Source: Acanthosepion pharaonis (lineage: Eukaryota; Mollusca; Cephalopoda; Sepiida; Sepiidae). From it: a stretch of DNA of 64,000 bases. The stretch covers positions 2,425,001 through 2,489,000 of the forward strand of contig CAHIKZ030004732.1 in NCBI GenBank assembly GCA_903632075.3, read 5' to 3'. This document shows, in pieces, positions 1 to 12,747 of this stretch. A model generated the notes under the pieces. The model was not told where the DNA came from and searched no databases. It saw nothing but the letters and a program-made list of their open reading frames with translations. A program made the position numbers and the translations under genes. The first letter of the stretch is position 1; every line of letters starts with the position of its first letter.

Positions 1-399
1 TCCAATTGTATCTAATGACATAGTGTAGTTCTTTTGGGGTAAATGTTACCATTGCTCAGAGAAGGGGATTTGTTCTATGCAAAGTTTTCCCTCATTTTAA
101 ATAGCTTCAGCCACAGATGGCTTATTAAAAGTATCATCATTAGAAGATTTGTGGGTTCAAAGTGTAATGATGAGTCATAGCTAAAAGGCCTCAAAGAATG
201 CCAATAAGAATAGAGCAGAGAATGCAGGCTCCTGTCTCAGCTCAAATGTCACGTGCATACTACACACTGGTGAAACTGTGGAATAGGGCAGCATCAGATT
301 TTGGCTATTACTCATAAACAAGAAATCAGCACTCATATATATTATTGTTAATATTTCTTATATGCTTTAATGAGGATTAAATTCATAACTATAAGATTC

Positions 400-795
400 A
401 GATTGACTGATTTGTTTTTATGGCTTATCAACTCTTTGCAGGTTATTTAAAGCCAGAAAATATTTTTTTATATTGTAAGAATTTTGGTGGGATAATAATG
501 ACTTACTGATACACTTTTTATTAATTAACCCATAGCTGGGAGAGAAGGGGTGGATATATATCTTTCTCAAGTGTATTTGTGTATAATATAAGAAACCTAA
601 CTTGAATTGGGACTTGGATAGCTAAGTTACAATTCTGAGCTGTTATCCATTTAGCCACCCACACATCCAAGCCTACAATACAAGGTATTCACAATTAGTC
701 AACTATGTAGGTAATGACCAAGCTTGACATTGCTTAACTTCAGTGATTGTATGAGAACTGGTATTTCACTGTGATTTCACCATAAGTCTATATGT
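400..795 (-). mobile_element. 5S rRNA-derived SINE, copy A
   Basis: On the minus strand the head (about 669-790) follows a 5S rRNA: the box A-like GAAGTTAAGCAATGTC is readable, as is the 5S 3' end ending TTGTAGGCTT. A body follows, then a tail that reads GGTTATTTAAAGCC-like sequence in reverse and ends in a TGATT-type repeat near 400. The same head, body and tail recur at 11560, 33955 and 62862, which makes this an interspersed family and not a 5S gene. The copy is diverged and contains a roughly 120-bp body segment that copy C lacks. Confidence 0.75.
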
Positions 796-959
796 TTCAG
801 AGATCAGCTTGCTAACCACTTGTACAGGGTAGCCACTGAAAATCTGAATATATTGAACTAAATACATTGAAAGTAAATATGGATGCATGGAATAAACAAA
901 AAATCTTCATATATGTATACTTAAATGCTCCAAAAGAATGTTTTTCATATCAGTCTTCT

Positions 960-2530
960 TATTCATCTTCTATGTGCCATGTTCTTTCAGGATATTGATG
1001 ATCATGGCTCTGCACAATTTCCTGTCCTTTATAGCTCTTAATAAATTTTGTCTTTGCATTATCTCTCCTAAACCCTGTTCTGCCATTCACTTACTCAAGC
1101 TTGATAAATAGGTTATGCATTCTTTTTGCTATCTCTCTTGCCTTCAAGAGTATCAAATTTTCCAAGCCCTTTTTCCCTCATTATGTATTTGAAAAATTTC
1201 AACCATCTCTTTCTAATGTTAAGTATATGTGTCCTTTTTTTTTCCATTTTCTCTAAAACTTTTTCACTACTCACATGTTCGGTCCATAGTAATCTTAGAA
1301 TCATTCTGTAGAACCACATTTCTGTTGCTTCAAGTCTCTTCATCTTTCTTCTTTATCAGTCTAGGTGTATGATTAAAACAGACAGTCATTGTGTCAATTC
1401 TCTCCTATCATCTTTACCCAACCCACTTTTTTGTAGGTTTGGTGATCAACCAAGTGGACAAGTCACTCCATACTGAATAACCTTGACCAATCTTAGACAC
1501 AAATGATAGACATTAATGATTATTGAGTAGACATCTCCTGGGCAGAAGCAAAAGGATAAGAACTAGGACAATCAGCATTGGATTAGTAAATCACAGATAA
1601 GTTGATATATCATGACCAATTATATATAATACATATATATATAATACATCATGACCAATTATATATAATACATAGCTATGTAGATAGATTGGTAGAACAC
1701 CAACCTTTCGATACCTATATATCCAAAATCAATACGTGGGAGTGCAATAATGGTGGCACAGAAAATAAAATCAATTTTCAGAGTTCAAATTTGTTTATTC
1801 AATACATTTCCCCCTAATTACAGGTGAAATAATAAGGCACACTTGGTTCTTTAACTTTGATAAGGAAACCAGTTTAAAAAATAAAGTAATTCTGAATTAA
1901 AAACTAGGAAGCAGTGGGAAGCCACTTCATTACTTTTCCCAACAATAGTCATGGTAATTTCCTGAAGAAAAAAGAACACCAAAGACTCACTGTCCACAAA
2001 CTGGGGAAAAGTAAATAAATAAATGAAAACTTTCAGGATCAAGTGCCACTCAGCTGGAAGGTAAAGAATTCTATATAGTTAGGCCATATTATAGAATAGG
2101 CTAATCATAGAGCTAGAGTGGTCATAAAGTGCCAGTCACAAGCAAGATGTAGACACAGTTAGAGGGACAAGTTACTAGTCATTCATGGTATTCTCAGCAT
2201 CCTTTTATAGAACGTCATCTCTTTTGCCTCAAGTTTCCTCTTTGAGTGGAAATTATTTAGTATCCCCTGCCAGCAGCATTGTCTTCTTTGTTTCTAAAGA
2301 ACTTTTTCAGTTTTTTAATAACTTGCTTAGCATATTTCACTATTTTAATGCAGGTTCAAATTTCAATGTCACACTTTCTGTCATCAGTTAAAACATTTCC
2401 CAGATATTTAAACTTCTGTATGTGTTTAATTTTGATGTCTCCAATTTGTAGCTCCCATCTTGAACTGTTCCTTATGTGGATGACCATACATTTTGCATGG
2501 TTACTCCAGGCTTTGGATGTTTTTTTATGA
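960..2530 (-). mobile_element. RTE-type LINE remnant, two blocks
   Basis: Two minus-strand blocks look like the C-terminal half of an RTE-type endonuclease/reverse transcriptase polyprotein. Block 2200-2520 reads IKHIQKFKYLGNVLTDDRKC, the post-catalytic segment typical of these elements, then a stop and a frameshifted KLKKFFRNKE-like stretch. Block 960-1380 contains RRLEATEMWFYR-like and LRLLWTEHVSSEKVL sequence, again characteristic of the C-terminus. About 800 bp of unrelated sequence separates them, so the copy is probably interrupted. No catalytic YxDD box is present. A plus-strand relative lies at 27660-27965. The clade is assigned from remembered family motifs. Confidence 0.6.
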
Positions 2531-2819
2531 TATGAAGTTAAAGAGATGGAAATGCACTAACCACTATTTCCAGGAGTATTGATGTTATATGAGGGTTTAC
2601 TGAAATGTCCTCATCTGGAGAAGGATGGAAAATTATCCACATATGACATCACACCTTCCAAAAAATCTGACCCAATGATGAAACATCAGAATTTGGTGTG
2701 GGGAAGAGGCATATTAGTTGAGATCTTTTCTGCACAAAGTTGTATTTTACATAAAAATGTCAGCCTCAGTGGCTTGGTTTTGTCTCTTTTGATAAAACAA
2801 ATAAAAAATTCTAAATAAT

Positions 2820-3750
2820 GTATATGCTAATTTAAATAAAAACAAACATCTGAATTTAGAATTCTTTAAGATATCTTGTATCTAACATGTCAAAAGAGTA
2901 GAAATATGAAAAGAATTTGTCAAAGTGTTGTTCTTCCTTCTTGGATTATATTTTGTAATCATTTTCAGTTGATGAAAAATACTTTCTTGCTTAGGTTGAT
3001 GCCAGAAAATTTTCTTCATTGTGAGCAAAATCAATATGGAAAGGACATATTTCTTTGAAGGAACAAACTTGTCATTACAAGAAAGATGTTGAAAAGTTCT
3101 TAGCCAAATGAAGAAAACATTCTTCCAAAATCCTGATATTTGGTTATTTGGTCTGGTTTTGGGGCGTTGGTTAGAGCAAAAACATTTCAGCACTAACTCA
3201 TATTTTGATTCATTTTTTAAAAATTGTTTATTTCCTGTTTAACATGTTGGACATATGTTTAATAAACAAACAGAGCACTTTGTTTGACTTTCATTTTTAT
3301 TTCTATATTCAAGGCTTTCAGTCCTACCCTCTTTCTGCTTTTTAGTAATGATTTGTCAAACATTCTCAAAACATTAGTGAACATCTATACAGATACTACC
3401 AAAGTTTATGTATGCACTTCCAAAAATCAAGACTATTAATGTCTAGCAGTTGATCACTTTTCTGATCAAGCTCTTACAGCTTAATGAGAAAAAACCTGGC
3501 TTGTTACTCTCAATACCTAAACAAAAAGCAAAGCTCATATCATTTCATCATTATTGATCAGAATTTGAATTTTTACTCATGATTAAAGTTACCCTCTCAA
3601 TGAAGATTCATTCTTTGTATGTCTCTTGGGTTTCAAATTCATTCCAGACCTCAAGTGGAAATCTTATATATGATTGATTGCCAAAGATTCTGTAAAAATG
3701 GCTGATATTCTGTTGCTCCAGGAAATACCAAACTTCTTCAATGTTTTACC
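2820..3750. other. Unassigned AT-rich stretch
   Basis: No coding region, RNA gene or clear repeat was recognised. Open frames are short and show no family motif. Confidence 0.5.
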
Positions 3751-3759
3751 TTTACAGGA

Positions 3760-4060
3760 GTCAGATTAGACCAAAAATGGAATATTGCTGTCTTATCTGG
3801 GTTTGAAGTGTTCATTGCTCACATTCCAGTCTTGGTAGAATTCAAAATAATTTATGTGGTGTTGTATGGAAAACTTATTCTCCACTCTGCAATCTCTTTC
3901 CTACAGATACATCATAGGCTTATTGATACTAGATTTTTATTTCTATGGTAAATATTCAGAATGAGCTTAGTTCCACGAGTTCAGACCTTTAAAACTAGGA
4001 CATGCCATACTAATTCTCTTTCACTGTCATGAGGAGAATATTCCAGAGAGAGTTTTTTTT
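3760..4060 (+). mobile_element. Degenerate Jockey/CR1-like LINE 3' part
   Basis: The plus-strand frame near 3770-3800 reads RPKMEYCCLIW, the conserved segment that follows the RT domain in this LINE group. Downstream the reading frame is broken by several stops. The copy ends about 120 bp before the tail of the opposite-strand LINE at 4178. Confidence 0.5.
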
Positions 4061-4177
4061 TTCCTGAGAACTGCTACTTTGTTAAAAAGATTCCTCCATG
4101 GATGCTATCCTGAAATTTACAATTTCAAACTTTTCAAGTCAAGGATCAATCATTACATTATCATTTGTTACAGTCAC

Positions 4178-5300
4178 TTTTTTTTTTTTTTTTTTTTAAG
4201 CATTTCACCCCAAGCAAGTCGGGAAGCCACTAGGTTGCAAGGGGTTACAGAAAATTTAGAGCAAGATCAGATAGGAGTGATAGAAGAAAGGATGAGGGTA
4301 GTGGATAGATCAAGACAACTGGAGATGTCGATTGACATTACACTTGAATAGCTGGAGACTATAGCTCACAGGGAAACAGGAGAAGGGAAGGGAGTTCCAC
4401 AGGCGAGAGGTGCGAGACATGAAGCTATTAGAGTAGAAGAGACGGCTACATTTAGGAGTTTCAACAGTGAAGGGGTGAGAGCGGGATGCCAGCCTCGTAG
4501 GGCGCTGGAACTCATGACGTCTGGGAACCAGCGAATGCAGCTCCTCGGAGCAATTTCCATGAAAGTATTTGTAGAACAGACAGAGGGAGGTGACGGCGCA
4601 TCTGTGAGAAAGTGACTGTAGATGAGACGCCAGGGCAGGGCCAACCACATTGCATATCTGCCTCTGAAGCCTATCAAGAACCCCGAGGCAGACAGAAGGG
4701 GCGCCAGACCATATATGGCAGCAATACTCCATGCAAGGGCAAATTGTGGAAGAACTTCCTAGTGCGGCTCAGGGAGCCAACTTTCCTTGCAGTGGACGAG
4801 GCAATTGACTCAATGTATTTATTCCATCTCAGGTCAGCAGTCAACGTGAGACCGAGAAGCTGCAGAGAGTTGCTCTCGAGAAGTTGAGCGTCAGACATTC
4901 TAATGGAGGGAAGGGAAGGCTCTCTATGGTGATTAATAGTGAGCAGTTTTGTCTTAGAAGCATTGAAGTTGACCAGCCAATTCATGCCCCAATTCACAAT
5001 CGATTGCAGGTCCTTTTCGAGACGCACGGCCAGGTGAGTTTTGTCAGCGAGACTAGATTTGTTTTTGAGGCAGGAATAAATTGTGGTGTCATCCACGTAG
5101 ATGCCAACTTGGGAAGTTATGGCATCAGGAAGGTCATTTATGTAGATAAGGAATAGAGTGGGGCCTAGGATGGAGCCTTGAGGAACACCTGCTCTCGTGG
5201 GATAGGAACTGGAGGAGAATCCGTTGAGAACAACCTTCAATTCACGGTTCATGGTTATGAGTAAGTATCCTTGGGAAAGGCATGAATCCATCTCTTCTCC
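4178..5300 (-). mobile_element. Jockey/CR1-like LINE, 5'-truncated, with RT core
   Basis: A minus-strand non-LTR retrotransposon. Its 5' part (about 4674-5291) encodes reverse transcriptase palm motifs: PQGSILGPTLFLIYINDLPD followed by YVDDTTIYS, so both catalytic aspartates of the YxDD box are kept. The C-terminal frame (4310-4732) carries MEYCCHIWSGAP, LFYKYFHGNC and SRTSRLWNSLP, hallmarks of the region after the thumb. The two frames overlap and differ, which implies at least one frameshift near 4700. The 3' end reads CTTGGGGTGAAATGCTTA and runs into an A-tract seen as T's at 4178-4197. The endonuclease domain and ORF1 are missing. It is a dead insertion of the commonest LINE family in the window. 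Confidence 0.85.
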
Positions 5301-6740
5301 CTTGCTCCAAGCTATGGATTTAATGGCAGGACAGACTGGGTCCTATAGCCAACCAATCTACTGCAAAAAGAAACAGCAATCTACTGTGGGAAAATCTTCT
5401 GCCTAGTTGGTCAATAATTGAAAGAGTCATGATCACCCAAGTTTGTATCATGTATGGCACAACTGACTGATCAATCATTATCTATCCTTACCATTACTAC
5501 CTATAATCTCTTATTTTATTCATATCATATACCTCATTCATCATAACCATTTTAACAGTAAACTTCTACCTTGCATTGGCTGAACTTTAAAAATGTTCTT
5601 TTTTTTTCATTTCCTCATGCTTTAACCTCCTTCTTTAATTTGATTCTGTTTTGTTTTTGTTCTTTTGTTTTTTCCTCACCAGTTAACTTCACTATCACAA
5701 TTCTTTCATTTTTGTCCTTTTTTTTTCTTTTTCTTTCATTTTTCATTCACTTATTCTCATTTTCAGTTTACATTGTTCTTTGTCTTTTCTTCTTTTCTTT
5801 GTTCTTTTTTTATCTCAATCTTTTCTCTTTTCCAAAAACTTTTTATTGATCACTTTTTGTTTCTTTTCATGAAGAAGAAAAAAAAATCAAGATTTTTGCT
5901 TCTTCTTTTCCACTATTTTCTTGATCCTCTTCTACCCTATGACTTGTCCCCATCTTCTTTTTCTTTGCTTACTTTTAATTTTTTATTACCCACCCTCATA
6001 AAAAATGCATAATTTCAGTCCCACAGGAAATACTTCAAAGAAGCACAAAAAAGATGAAACCATGTTGAAAAAAAAAAAAATTGATTCTTAGGAAGGCTTT
6101 TGAAATTTCTGAGTATGAAGCAAATTAGAAAGCACACATTTCCTTCCTTTCGCTTATCCATAACATTTTCATGTTCCTCCAAAAAATAACATGGCTTCTT
6201 TTTGAACAAATATCTATTGCAAACATTTCTAAAAATGCTCTCGAATTTTGTTGCTATTGTTGCTATTGTCATGTAAAAAGGCTTTATAAAAACCTGTTAA
6301 CTTTTTGCAGTTGAAGATTTAAAAAAAAATTCTTAAAGATATTGCTTTTTATTCCAGGTATTATTTATAGTGATAACCACTTTCTTGTTTTGATCACAGG
6401 TGTATGTCCCCTCCTGTAACCTTCAAGGAATTTCAACTTGAAATTTTTATCATGATGAGATATTTATTCTTTTTTTATCTACTTGTGATCTTGCCTGGAA
6501 GCTTTTCAGAAACTGAACAATAAATTCTCTTGCCACCATATTTTTTTGTCTAATGATCTTTCATTTACAGACATATTGATCATTCCAAAAACAGTCTGTT
6601 CACCATTGCTCTGTAGAAATCTTGCATGAGCAGGCTGTTGGGATTTTGTGAATAATCCAACCAGATGATTAAACAACTTTAAAGTAAACAAAAAGTTTTA
6701 GTCTTTGGTTCATTGTTTATTAACATGAAGGGGTCATTGT
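5300..6740. other. Unassigned; polypyrimidine-rich 5590-5960
   Basis: No gene was recognised. The plus strand of 5590-5960 is strongly T/C-biased, with recurring TTTTC runs, and its long open frames are phenylalanine/leucine-rich by composition only. From 6000 to 6740 the sequence is ordinary AT-rich DNA. Confidence 0.5.
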
Positions 6741-6744
6741 CCCT

Positions 6745-8285
6745 TCTTTTTTTAAAAAAAAAACAAAACATTTCATTCAAAGCAAGGTGATAATGCAACT
6801 AAGATGCAAGGGGTTACTGGGAGTGAAGGAGAATGAGAAGACATTAATGAGGAGAAAGAACAATAAAAGAACTGGGTTCAGGAAGACACAAGATGGTGAT
6901 TGATGTTGCATTAACATTTTTGAAGATCAAAAGCATCAAAGGAGCAAGAAACTGGAAGAAAGTTCCACAGTCAAGAAGTGAAAGAAAAGAAAATATTAGA
7001 ATAGAAGATTTATCAAGAAAAATTAGTAAATAGAATGAATCTTATTTTTACCATTTTCCCATCAAATATAAAATGTCACATATCTGAATGAAGCACAAGT
7101 AAATTTTGAAGATCATTATTTGGTATACAAAGTCAGAAGAAATATTGGATTGAAAAGCAATAAAGTCAGTTATTTAATAATGTTGGATTTCTTCTTTTTT
7201 AATCATTTGATCCCAATCAAGGTAATAAATAAAGTCACTAGGATGCAAGCAGTTACTGGGAGTGAAGAAAACAGAGGAGAATAAAAGAACAAGATTCAAG
7301 CAGATAGAAGATGATGATTGACATCGCATTTGAATTTTTGAAGATTGTAGTTGACAGAAAAGAAGAAGCCAAAAGAGAGTACCACAAATGAGATGTACGA
7401 CAGAAAAAAAACCCAAAAAACTATTAACTTACAGTTACATCTAGCAATTTCAAGAATGAAATCATGTCACCTAGCTGTCAATCTAGTATTGTACTTTGTG
7501 AAGTCAAGGTCCCAAAAAGGTAAGTTCATCAGAGCAATTACTGTGAAAATATTTACACGAGGCGAGGCAAAGAAAAGCTATATTACAGTGATGGAAAATG
7601 ATTGAAAAGGTTACTGAGGATTAGGGAATATGAAGAAATAAAAAAAATACCATCAAGGAGAGAGGACTATAAAAGAATTAAGAGTTAAGACAGAAAAGAA
7701 TGATTGACATTGCATTTAAATTTTTGAAGATGAAAGTTGACTGGGAAGCAAGAAGATGAAAGAGATTTCAACAAGTGAGAAGTGTGACAGAAGATAATAT
7801 TAGCATAGAACTTATAGTTACATCTAACCAATTTAATTGTAAAATGATGAGACCTTGCTGCCAATCTAGTATTGCACTTAAATTCAAATTTTAGGTACCA
7901 TAGTGGAAAGTCTATCTAAAAGATTACCATGAAAGTATTTATAAAAAAGGTACAGGGAAGCTACATTATGGTGGTGGGAAAGTGACTGAAGCTGAGATAC
8001 CAGGTCAGGACTAATAACATTGCAGATTCTTCTTTGAACAAGGACAAATACGTAACAGATTCTGGAGAGAAAAATTGTCTACTAATTTTCATAGCAGCAG
8101 ACCTAGACCTAGCAATTGATTCAATATAATCTTTTCACTTCATGTCAGCAGAGAGCATTAGCCTAAGAAGGTACAGAGAGTTGCACTCTCCTAAAGGTTA
8201 GTATCAGCCATGCTGATGGAACACAGAAAAGGGTCTCTCAGACGATTAATAGAGAGCAGTTTTCACTTCATGTTAGGAAATATAA
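6745..8285 (-). mobile_element. Three stacked Jockey-like LINE 3' fragments
   Basis: Three minus-strand 3' pieces of the family at 4178 lie head to tail. Each restarts near the AAGCAAGG..GATAATGC..ACTAAGA..GCAAGGGGTTACTG 3' end, at about 6770, 7205 and 7600. The third extends furthest, to the RT C-terminal region with RAG/ADLRWNKYI-equivalent sequence near 8150. All are diverged and frame-broken. The serial truncated copies suggest repeated insertion at a common site or partial duplication. Confidence 0.65.
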
Positions 8286-8936
8286 TATACCTTATTATTT
8301 GAGATGAGAAATAATTTTTTCTATTCCTGTAAAAATTTTGATATTTTTTTAATATTTTTAAATTTTTTCTAATATTTTCTTTAATATTTTTTTCTATTTT
8401 TAATATTTTTTCTATCATATTAAATTTTTAATTCAGAATTTGAAAATTTCTTTCTTAGAAATCTATTAGTGGAATAATATAAAAATGATAGAATTTTATT
8501 GTTGGTCTAAGTGAAGGAGAATTCTGAATTTAAAACCAATTGATGAGATAATGAGCAAACTTCATTAGCAAAAGTGATAAAGCTAAAACCTCCCATCCAT
8601 GTCAAACTGAAAAAATTCACAATGACTGAAGAGAGTAGAACTGACATAGTAGATAACATCTCTTCTATGGAGAAGCAAGTTTTTATTGATATTTATGAAG
8701 TGAGCATCTAGTGAGGAGAAAACTTAATATTTTGACTAAACTTTGCTTAAACTTTAAAGTTTGTGCAACTAACAAGGATTGAACTCACAGTAGCAATAAT
8801 TGTGTGCACAACAAACTTGCTACAGTGAGTGAGTCAACATTTAAAATTTTTTTTTAAATTTGAAAAGAGAATTTAAAAACTGAAAGTAAAGAAAAGGTAA
8901 AATGTTGAGACTGCATTGGCAACACAAGGTTTTTTG

Positions 8937-8994
<58 letters not shown>

Positions 8995-9600
8995 ACTGAA
9001 GTGAAAACAAACTGTCATTTCTGGACAGAAAGCTTAAGAAGTTAAGGACAGAGAAAACCAAAAAAAAAAAAAATTATAAAATTAAAGAATTGTTAAGAGT
9101 CTATATTATATTGAAAAAGCAAAAAATAGAACTTTTTGATATTCACTTGAGTGTCCTTGAACTGTATATTCCCAGCCTCCATATTAAGTAAAACATGACA
9201 ATAAAATTTATGACCTAAATGAAAACACAAATGTAATTTAAAACTCTTTTAAATAAAAAAAGACTATCTAATTTTGTGCTTGATAAAACATTGCCAGTTT
9301 CATTGTTACTTGTAAATGTGAGATTTTATTATAGAAGTCAATTTTTTTATGCTAAAATTGGTATTTGCCAACCAATGTTGGTAAAAGCTTCAAGATATAT
9401 TTATATGGCAAATCTAGGCCAGCTGTTATTATTTTCACTGTTTAAGAAAATAAAAAGTGGTTAGCAACACATGTACCCACTAAAATAATGTTCATAGTAA
9501 TAAGATATGATAAATACACCATATAAATTCCAGTTTATACTGGATTTATTTGATAGTTGGATATTTTATCATGCAACTTAATGGTTGTTCATCATATTGC
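8285..9600. other. Unassigned AT-rich DNA with a (TA)n tract
   Basis: No gene was recognised. A (TA)n tract lies at 8939-8992. A weak tRNA-like B box, GAGTTCAATCC on the minus strand, lies near 8772-8785 and may mark an old SINE. Confidence 0.4.
8939..8992. repeat. (TA)n microsatellite
   Basis: An uninterrupted alternation of A and T over about 54 bp. Confidence 0.95.
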
Positions 9601-9605
9601 AAATA

Positions 9606-10394
9606 TTGTAATTTCTTGAAAATAATACACATTTTTTTACTGTAAATTACAAGTGATAGTAGGGGTGCATATTATTATTATAAATAGGTTTAAACAAAAA
9701 TAATTTTTTTGTTATTGATTTATAATAATAAATATGTACTTGTTTTTTTAAATAAAAAAGACATTATCCCAATTTTCATTTTAAATCCAACAATAATAAT
9801 TGTAGCATTTTTTGTCAATAAATTTATGTTTATCAGTAACTGCATTTTTTATTTGGTGAAAAAATAAAAATTCTATAAAAATACATAATCGTCTTTCAAT
9901 CACAAATTCAACTAAACTTTGTTTCATATCTGGATATTGAGATTTTCTTCCTCTACCTATAGCTTTGACACTTGATTTACACTTTTTTAGTTCATTTTTA
10001 TTCTTTCTCCATAAACGTATGTTAGCCTCATTCAACTTATATTCTCTAACTGCAGCTTTGTTTCCTATTCTGTCTACTAATTCTATTACTTTTTGTTTAA
10101 AATTTGTACTAACTCGCATGTTTTGACAACATTTTGGCAGTAAAATAAAATGTTATATTTATTGAGAAAACTGCATGGTAATTTTCAGCATTATTTTAGT
10201 CACTTAGTTTTGATTTTATTCTTAATGTCAAGGTTGACAAAATGTCTTCATAATTATTTTTTTTTGACAATTTATAAATGTGTATTATACATAGGCATAG
10301 AGATATTGCTTAATTTTTGGATCATTTGTTGTGATGCGTATTATTTATGTGTGCGTATTATTTATATGTGTATATTATTTTCAAGAAATTACAG
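9606..10394 (-). mobile_element. Internally deleted pogo-like DNA transposon
   Basis: The left end TTGTAATTTCTTGAAAATAA and the right end (reverse complement CTGTAATTTCTTGAAAATAA) form terminal inverted repeats of about 25 bp. Each is flanked by TA (9604-9605 and 10395-10396), the target duplication of the Tc1/mariner-pogo superfamily. At 789 bp it is too short for a full transposase. The encoded product (9781-10119) covers only a helix-turn-helix DNA-binding N-terminus, so the element would need a transposase supplied in trans. Confidence 0.7.
9781..10119 (-). pseudogene. Transposase N-terminal HTH fragment (psq/Brk type)
   Basis: The 112-residue product opens with MRVSTNFKQKVIELVDRIGN, then AAVREYKLNEANIRLWRKNK. 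This is the helix-turn-helix pattern of psq/BrkDBD domains found at the N-terminus of pogo/Tigger-type transposases. A basic GRGRKSQYPDM linker follows, and the sequence turns anomalous after about residue 78. No DDE catalytic core follows. It sits inside the TIR element 9606-10394, which fits a truncated transposase. A free-standing DNA-binding protein is possible but less likely. Confidence 0.6.
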
Positions 10395-10429
10395 TAATTA
10401 TATATATTTATTGATATTCATTTTTAATA

Positions 10430-10870
10430 TCAGATATATAAAGATTGCTACGAGACAGAGGAAAGATAAAATTTTAATAGAAACAAGATATTGTAAAGTT
10501 ATTAAAAAGTTGGAAATTGCAAAGATGTTGAACAGAGATTATGAAACAAAAGTGGAATATAGTTATATATTATTGGCAATATAAAAACAAGGAAAATGAC
10601 CTGAACAAGGTTTCAAAAAGAGATCTAAGAAAAATTAGAAAGTAATGAGCAAAAAAATTCTAGTGACCTTCAAAACAATAGTTGAAGCTGGTGTTGCAAA
10701 TATATATGAAGGCATGTAAGTTAAACAAAAAAGTGCACAAAAACTGGTTTCTCAGTAGCAACTTTTATCGATGAAAGGAGAGCTATATTGGATGACTGGG
10801 AAAGATGTTGGGTACTTTCTGGAAATGTTCAATCAGCATGACTCAGAAGACAACAATAGGGAAGTTGAGT
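10430..10870 (+). pseudogene. Second pogo/CENP-B-like HTH remnant
   Basis: The plus-strand frame reads ATRQRKDKILIETRYCKVIK then KLEIAKMLNRDYETKVEYS. It resembles the CENP-B N-terminal HTH of Tigger-type transposases (basic start, KVIKKLE helix). A stop follows at about 10580 and the remainder is frame-broken. It lies just outside the right TIR of the neighbouring element and on the opposite strand, so it is probably a separate insertion. Assignment is by motif resemblance only. Confidence 0.4.
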
Positions 10871-11106
10871 AATGTTTGGAGCTTATATTTTAGGCAATAA
10901 AATCATAGGTTCCTTCAATAAAACTGTTAAGATACATTAGACAAGATACTTTTTGAGTGATATAAATTTCAGTGAAGTAGCTTTAAGCTAAAGAGTATAT
11001 TCATTCAAGAGAAAATTCCTTCATATTCTGCAACACTGCCTATTACCCACCTTGCCAAAAACTTTTCAAAGACATCAAACTAATGGAGGCTTGTCTATAT
11101 TTTTAG

Positions 11107-11555
11107 ATGGGTTATTATGTACACTATTTACATTATTCGGACTATTGTCCTCATCTTTGTCGTCATGTTTATCACAACATTTCAGCCGTTGTACGCTCCG
11201 GCCTTCTTCAGGTGGTTGGAATGTTGAACTGAACCCTTTATTTTGCTCACTGTGGTAGACTGTTCTAGTTCAATGTGCCATGTCTAATGTATGTCAGTTA
11301 TCTCCTGTTGAGCTTGGACACATGGCACAGTAGATAAAGTGGATCTAACTAACAAGGACACATGGCACAGTAGATAAAGTGGACATGGCATGTGGAACTA
11401 GAACAGTCTACCCCAGTGAGCAAAATAAAGGATTCAGTTCGACATTCCAACCACCTGAAGAAGGCTGGAGTGTACAACGGCCAAAATGTTGTGATAAACA
11501 TGGCGACAAAGATGAGGACAATAGTCCGAATAATGTAAATAGCGTAATGGAGGCT
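11107..11555. mobile_element. Inverted-repeat (head-to-head) SINE-like element
   Basis: The arm at about 11107-11285 is the reverse complement of the arm at about 11380-11555. Both contain a CCTGAAGAAGGCTGGAG-type segment followed by a GGCC..AAAATGTTGTGA-type segment. The centre (11310-11360) holds ACACATGGCACAGTAGATAA twice, which matches the tRNA-like head of the SINE at 23700. The arms match single-orientation copies at 23400-23580 and 58930-59010, so this looks like two SINE copies joined tail-out. Confidence 0.7.
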
Positions 11556-11559
11556 TACA

Positions 11560-11950
11560 TCTATCTCATATTGAAACACTGGTTCTTATATGATCACCAA
11601 AGTTAAGCAAAATCAAGATGGGTGATCACTTAGGAATACCAGGTGCTGTAAGCTTGCATGTGTAGGTGGTGTAATGTATAATGACTCTGAATTGAAAATT
11701 GTAGAGCTGAGTTCCATTTCCAGTCAAGTTTGTTATATTCATTGTTTACACAAATACTATTGAGAAAAGTATGAATTCATAACTTCTCCCCAAAATTATG
11801 GGTTAATTAGTAGAATTTGTAAGAATAAAAATTATTATCATCTACAAAAATTCTTACAATCTAAAAAATATTTTCTGGCTTTAAATAACCTGCAAAAGGA
11901 TGATAAACCGTAAAGAACAAATCAATCAATAAAATCAATCAAACTAATTG
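11560..11950 (+). mobile_element. 5S rRNA-derived SINE, copy B
   Basis: The head at 11570-11660 reads GATCACCAAAGTTAAGCAAA and ends ACCAGGTGCTGTAAGCTT, the 5S 3' end. The body has GAGCTGAGTTCCATTTCC, and the tail reads TTTAAATAACCTGCAAAAGG then a (CAAT)-type run. The same parts occur in copies A, C and D. It begins within a few bases of the end of the inverted-repeat element. Confidence 0.8.
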
Positions 11951-12109
11951 AATGTTAACCAGTCTCTGCAGATATTAATCCAATAAAAAAAAAACTTATG
12001 GTCTATCATTAAAAGGGATGTATATGAGAATAGAAGATGATATTTAAGCAAAGATGTTCTCTAAGAAGTAATGAAACTTCTTCAAGTTATGTTTAAGCTA
12101 AAACAGTAA

Positions 12110-12415
12110 AATGGAGATTATTCAATGTCAAGGAGTTTATAATTTTAACCATCTCTTCTTCTCAAACATCTTCTTCTCCTGCACTTCCTATCTGTGGAAC
12201 TCCCTTCTCTTTACTTGCCTCCCACTTCAAATATTCAAGTGTAATGTCAATCAACATCTGACTCCCTGAACTTTTCCCCGTCCTTCTCTGTATCCTTTCC
12301 TCAAACATGCCTCTTTACTCTTGTTCTCAATCTTGTAGCACTCCTGAGTTGCTTGGGGTGAATTGCTTAAAACAAAAAAAGAAAAAAAAAGAAAAAAAAA
12401 GAAAAGTATAATGTA
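12110..12415 (+). mobile_element. Jockey-like LINE 3' end
   Basis: This is a plus-strand terminal piece: TGTGGAACTCCCTTCTCTTT encodes the WNSLP motif, and the end reads GAGTTGCTTGGGGTGAATTG followed by an A/G-rich tail at 12375-12405. It is 5'-truncated and not coding. Confidence 0.7.
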
Positions 12416-12747
12416 TATTGTGTTAATCTATACTAATAATAAAGGTATTTTTCTGTTTATATGTTTGCCTGTCTTAAACCCCAAATAACAATATTTTGAC
12501 CCTTAAACCCAAAACCTTATTCCAAGGAAAGATTTGATAATTTATTTCTGTACTCTTCATATAAGCAAAGATATTTGTAAATTAAAACATGTAATAGCAT
12601 TAGAAAAAACGTAGCAAAAAGACAAACAAAAAGAGAGAAACACCAATATTTTAGTCTTACAATTTTAAATCTAATGTCATTTGATTATTATTTTTTTAAT
12701 AAGCAATGACAAAATGTTTTGGCAGATAAGGTTTTGACATCTTCATT

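Noticed and set aside
5571..6012. Hydrophobic membrane protein ORFs
   Set aside because: The Phe/Leu-rich frames come from a T/C-biased low-complexity strand.
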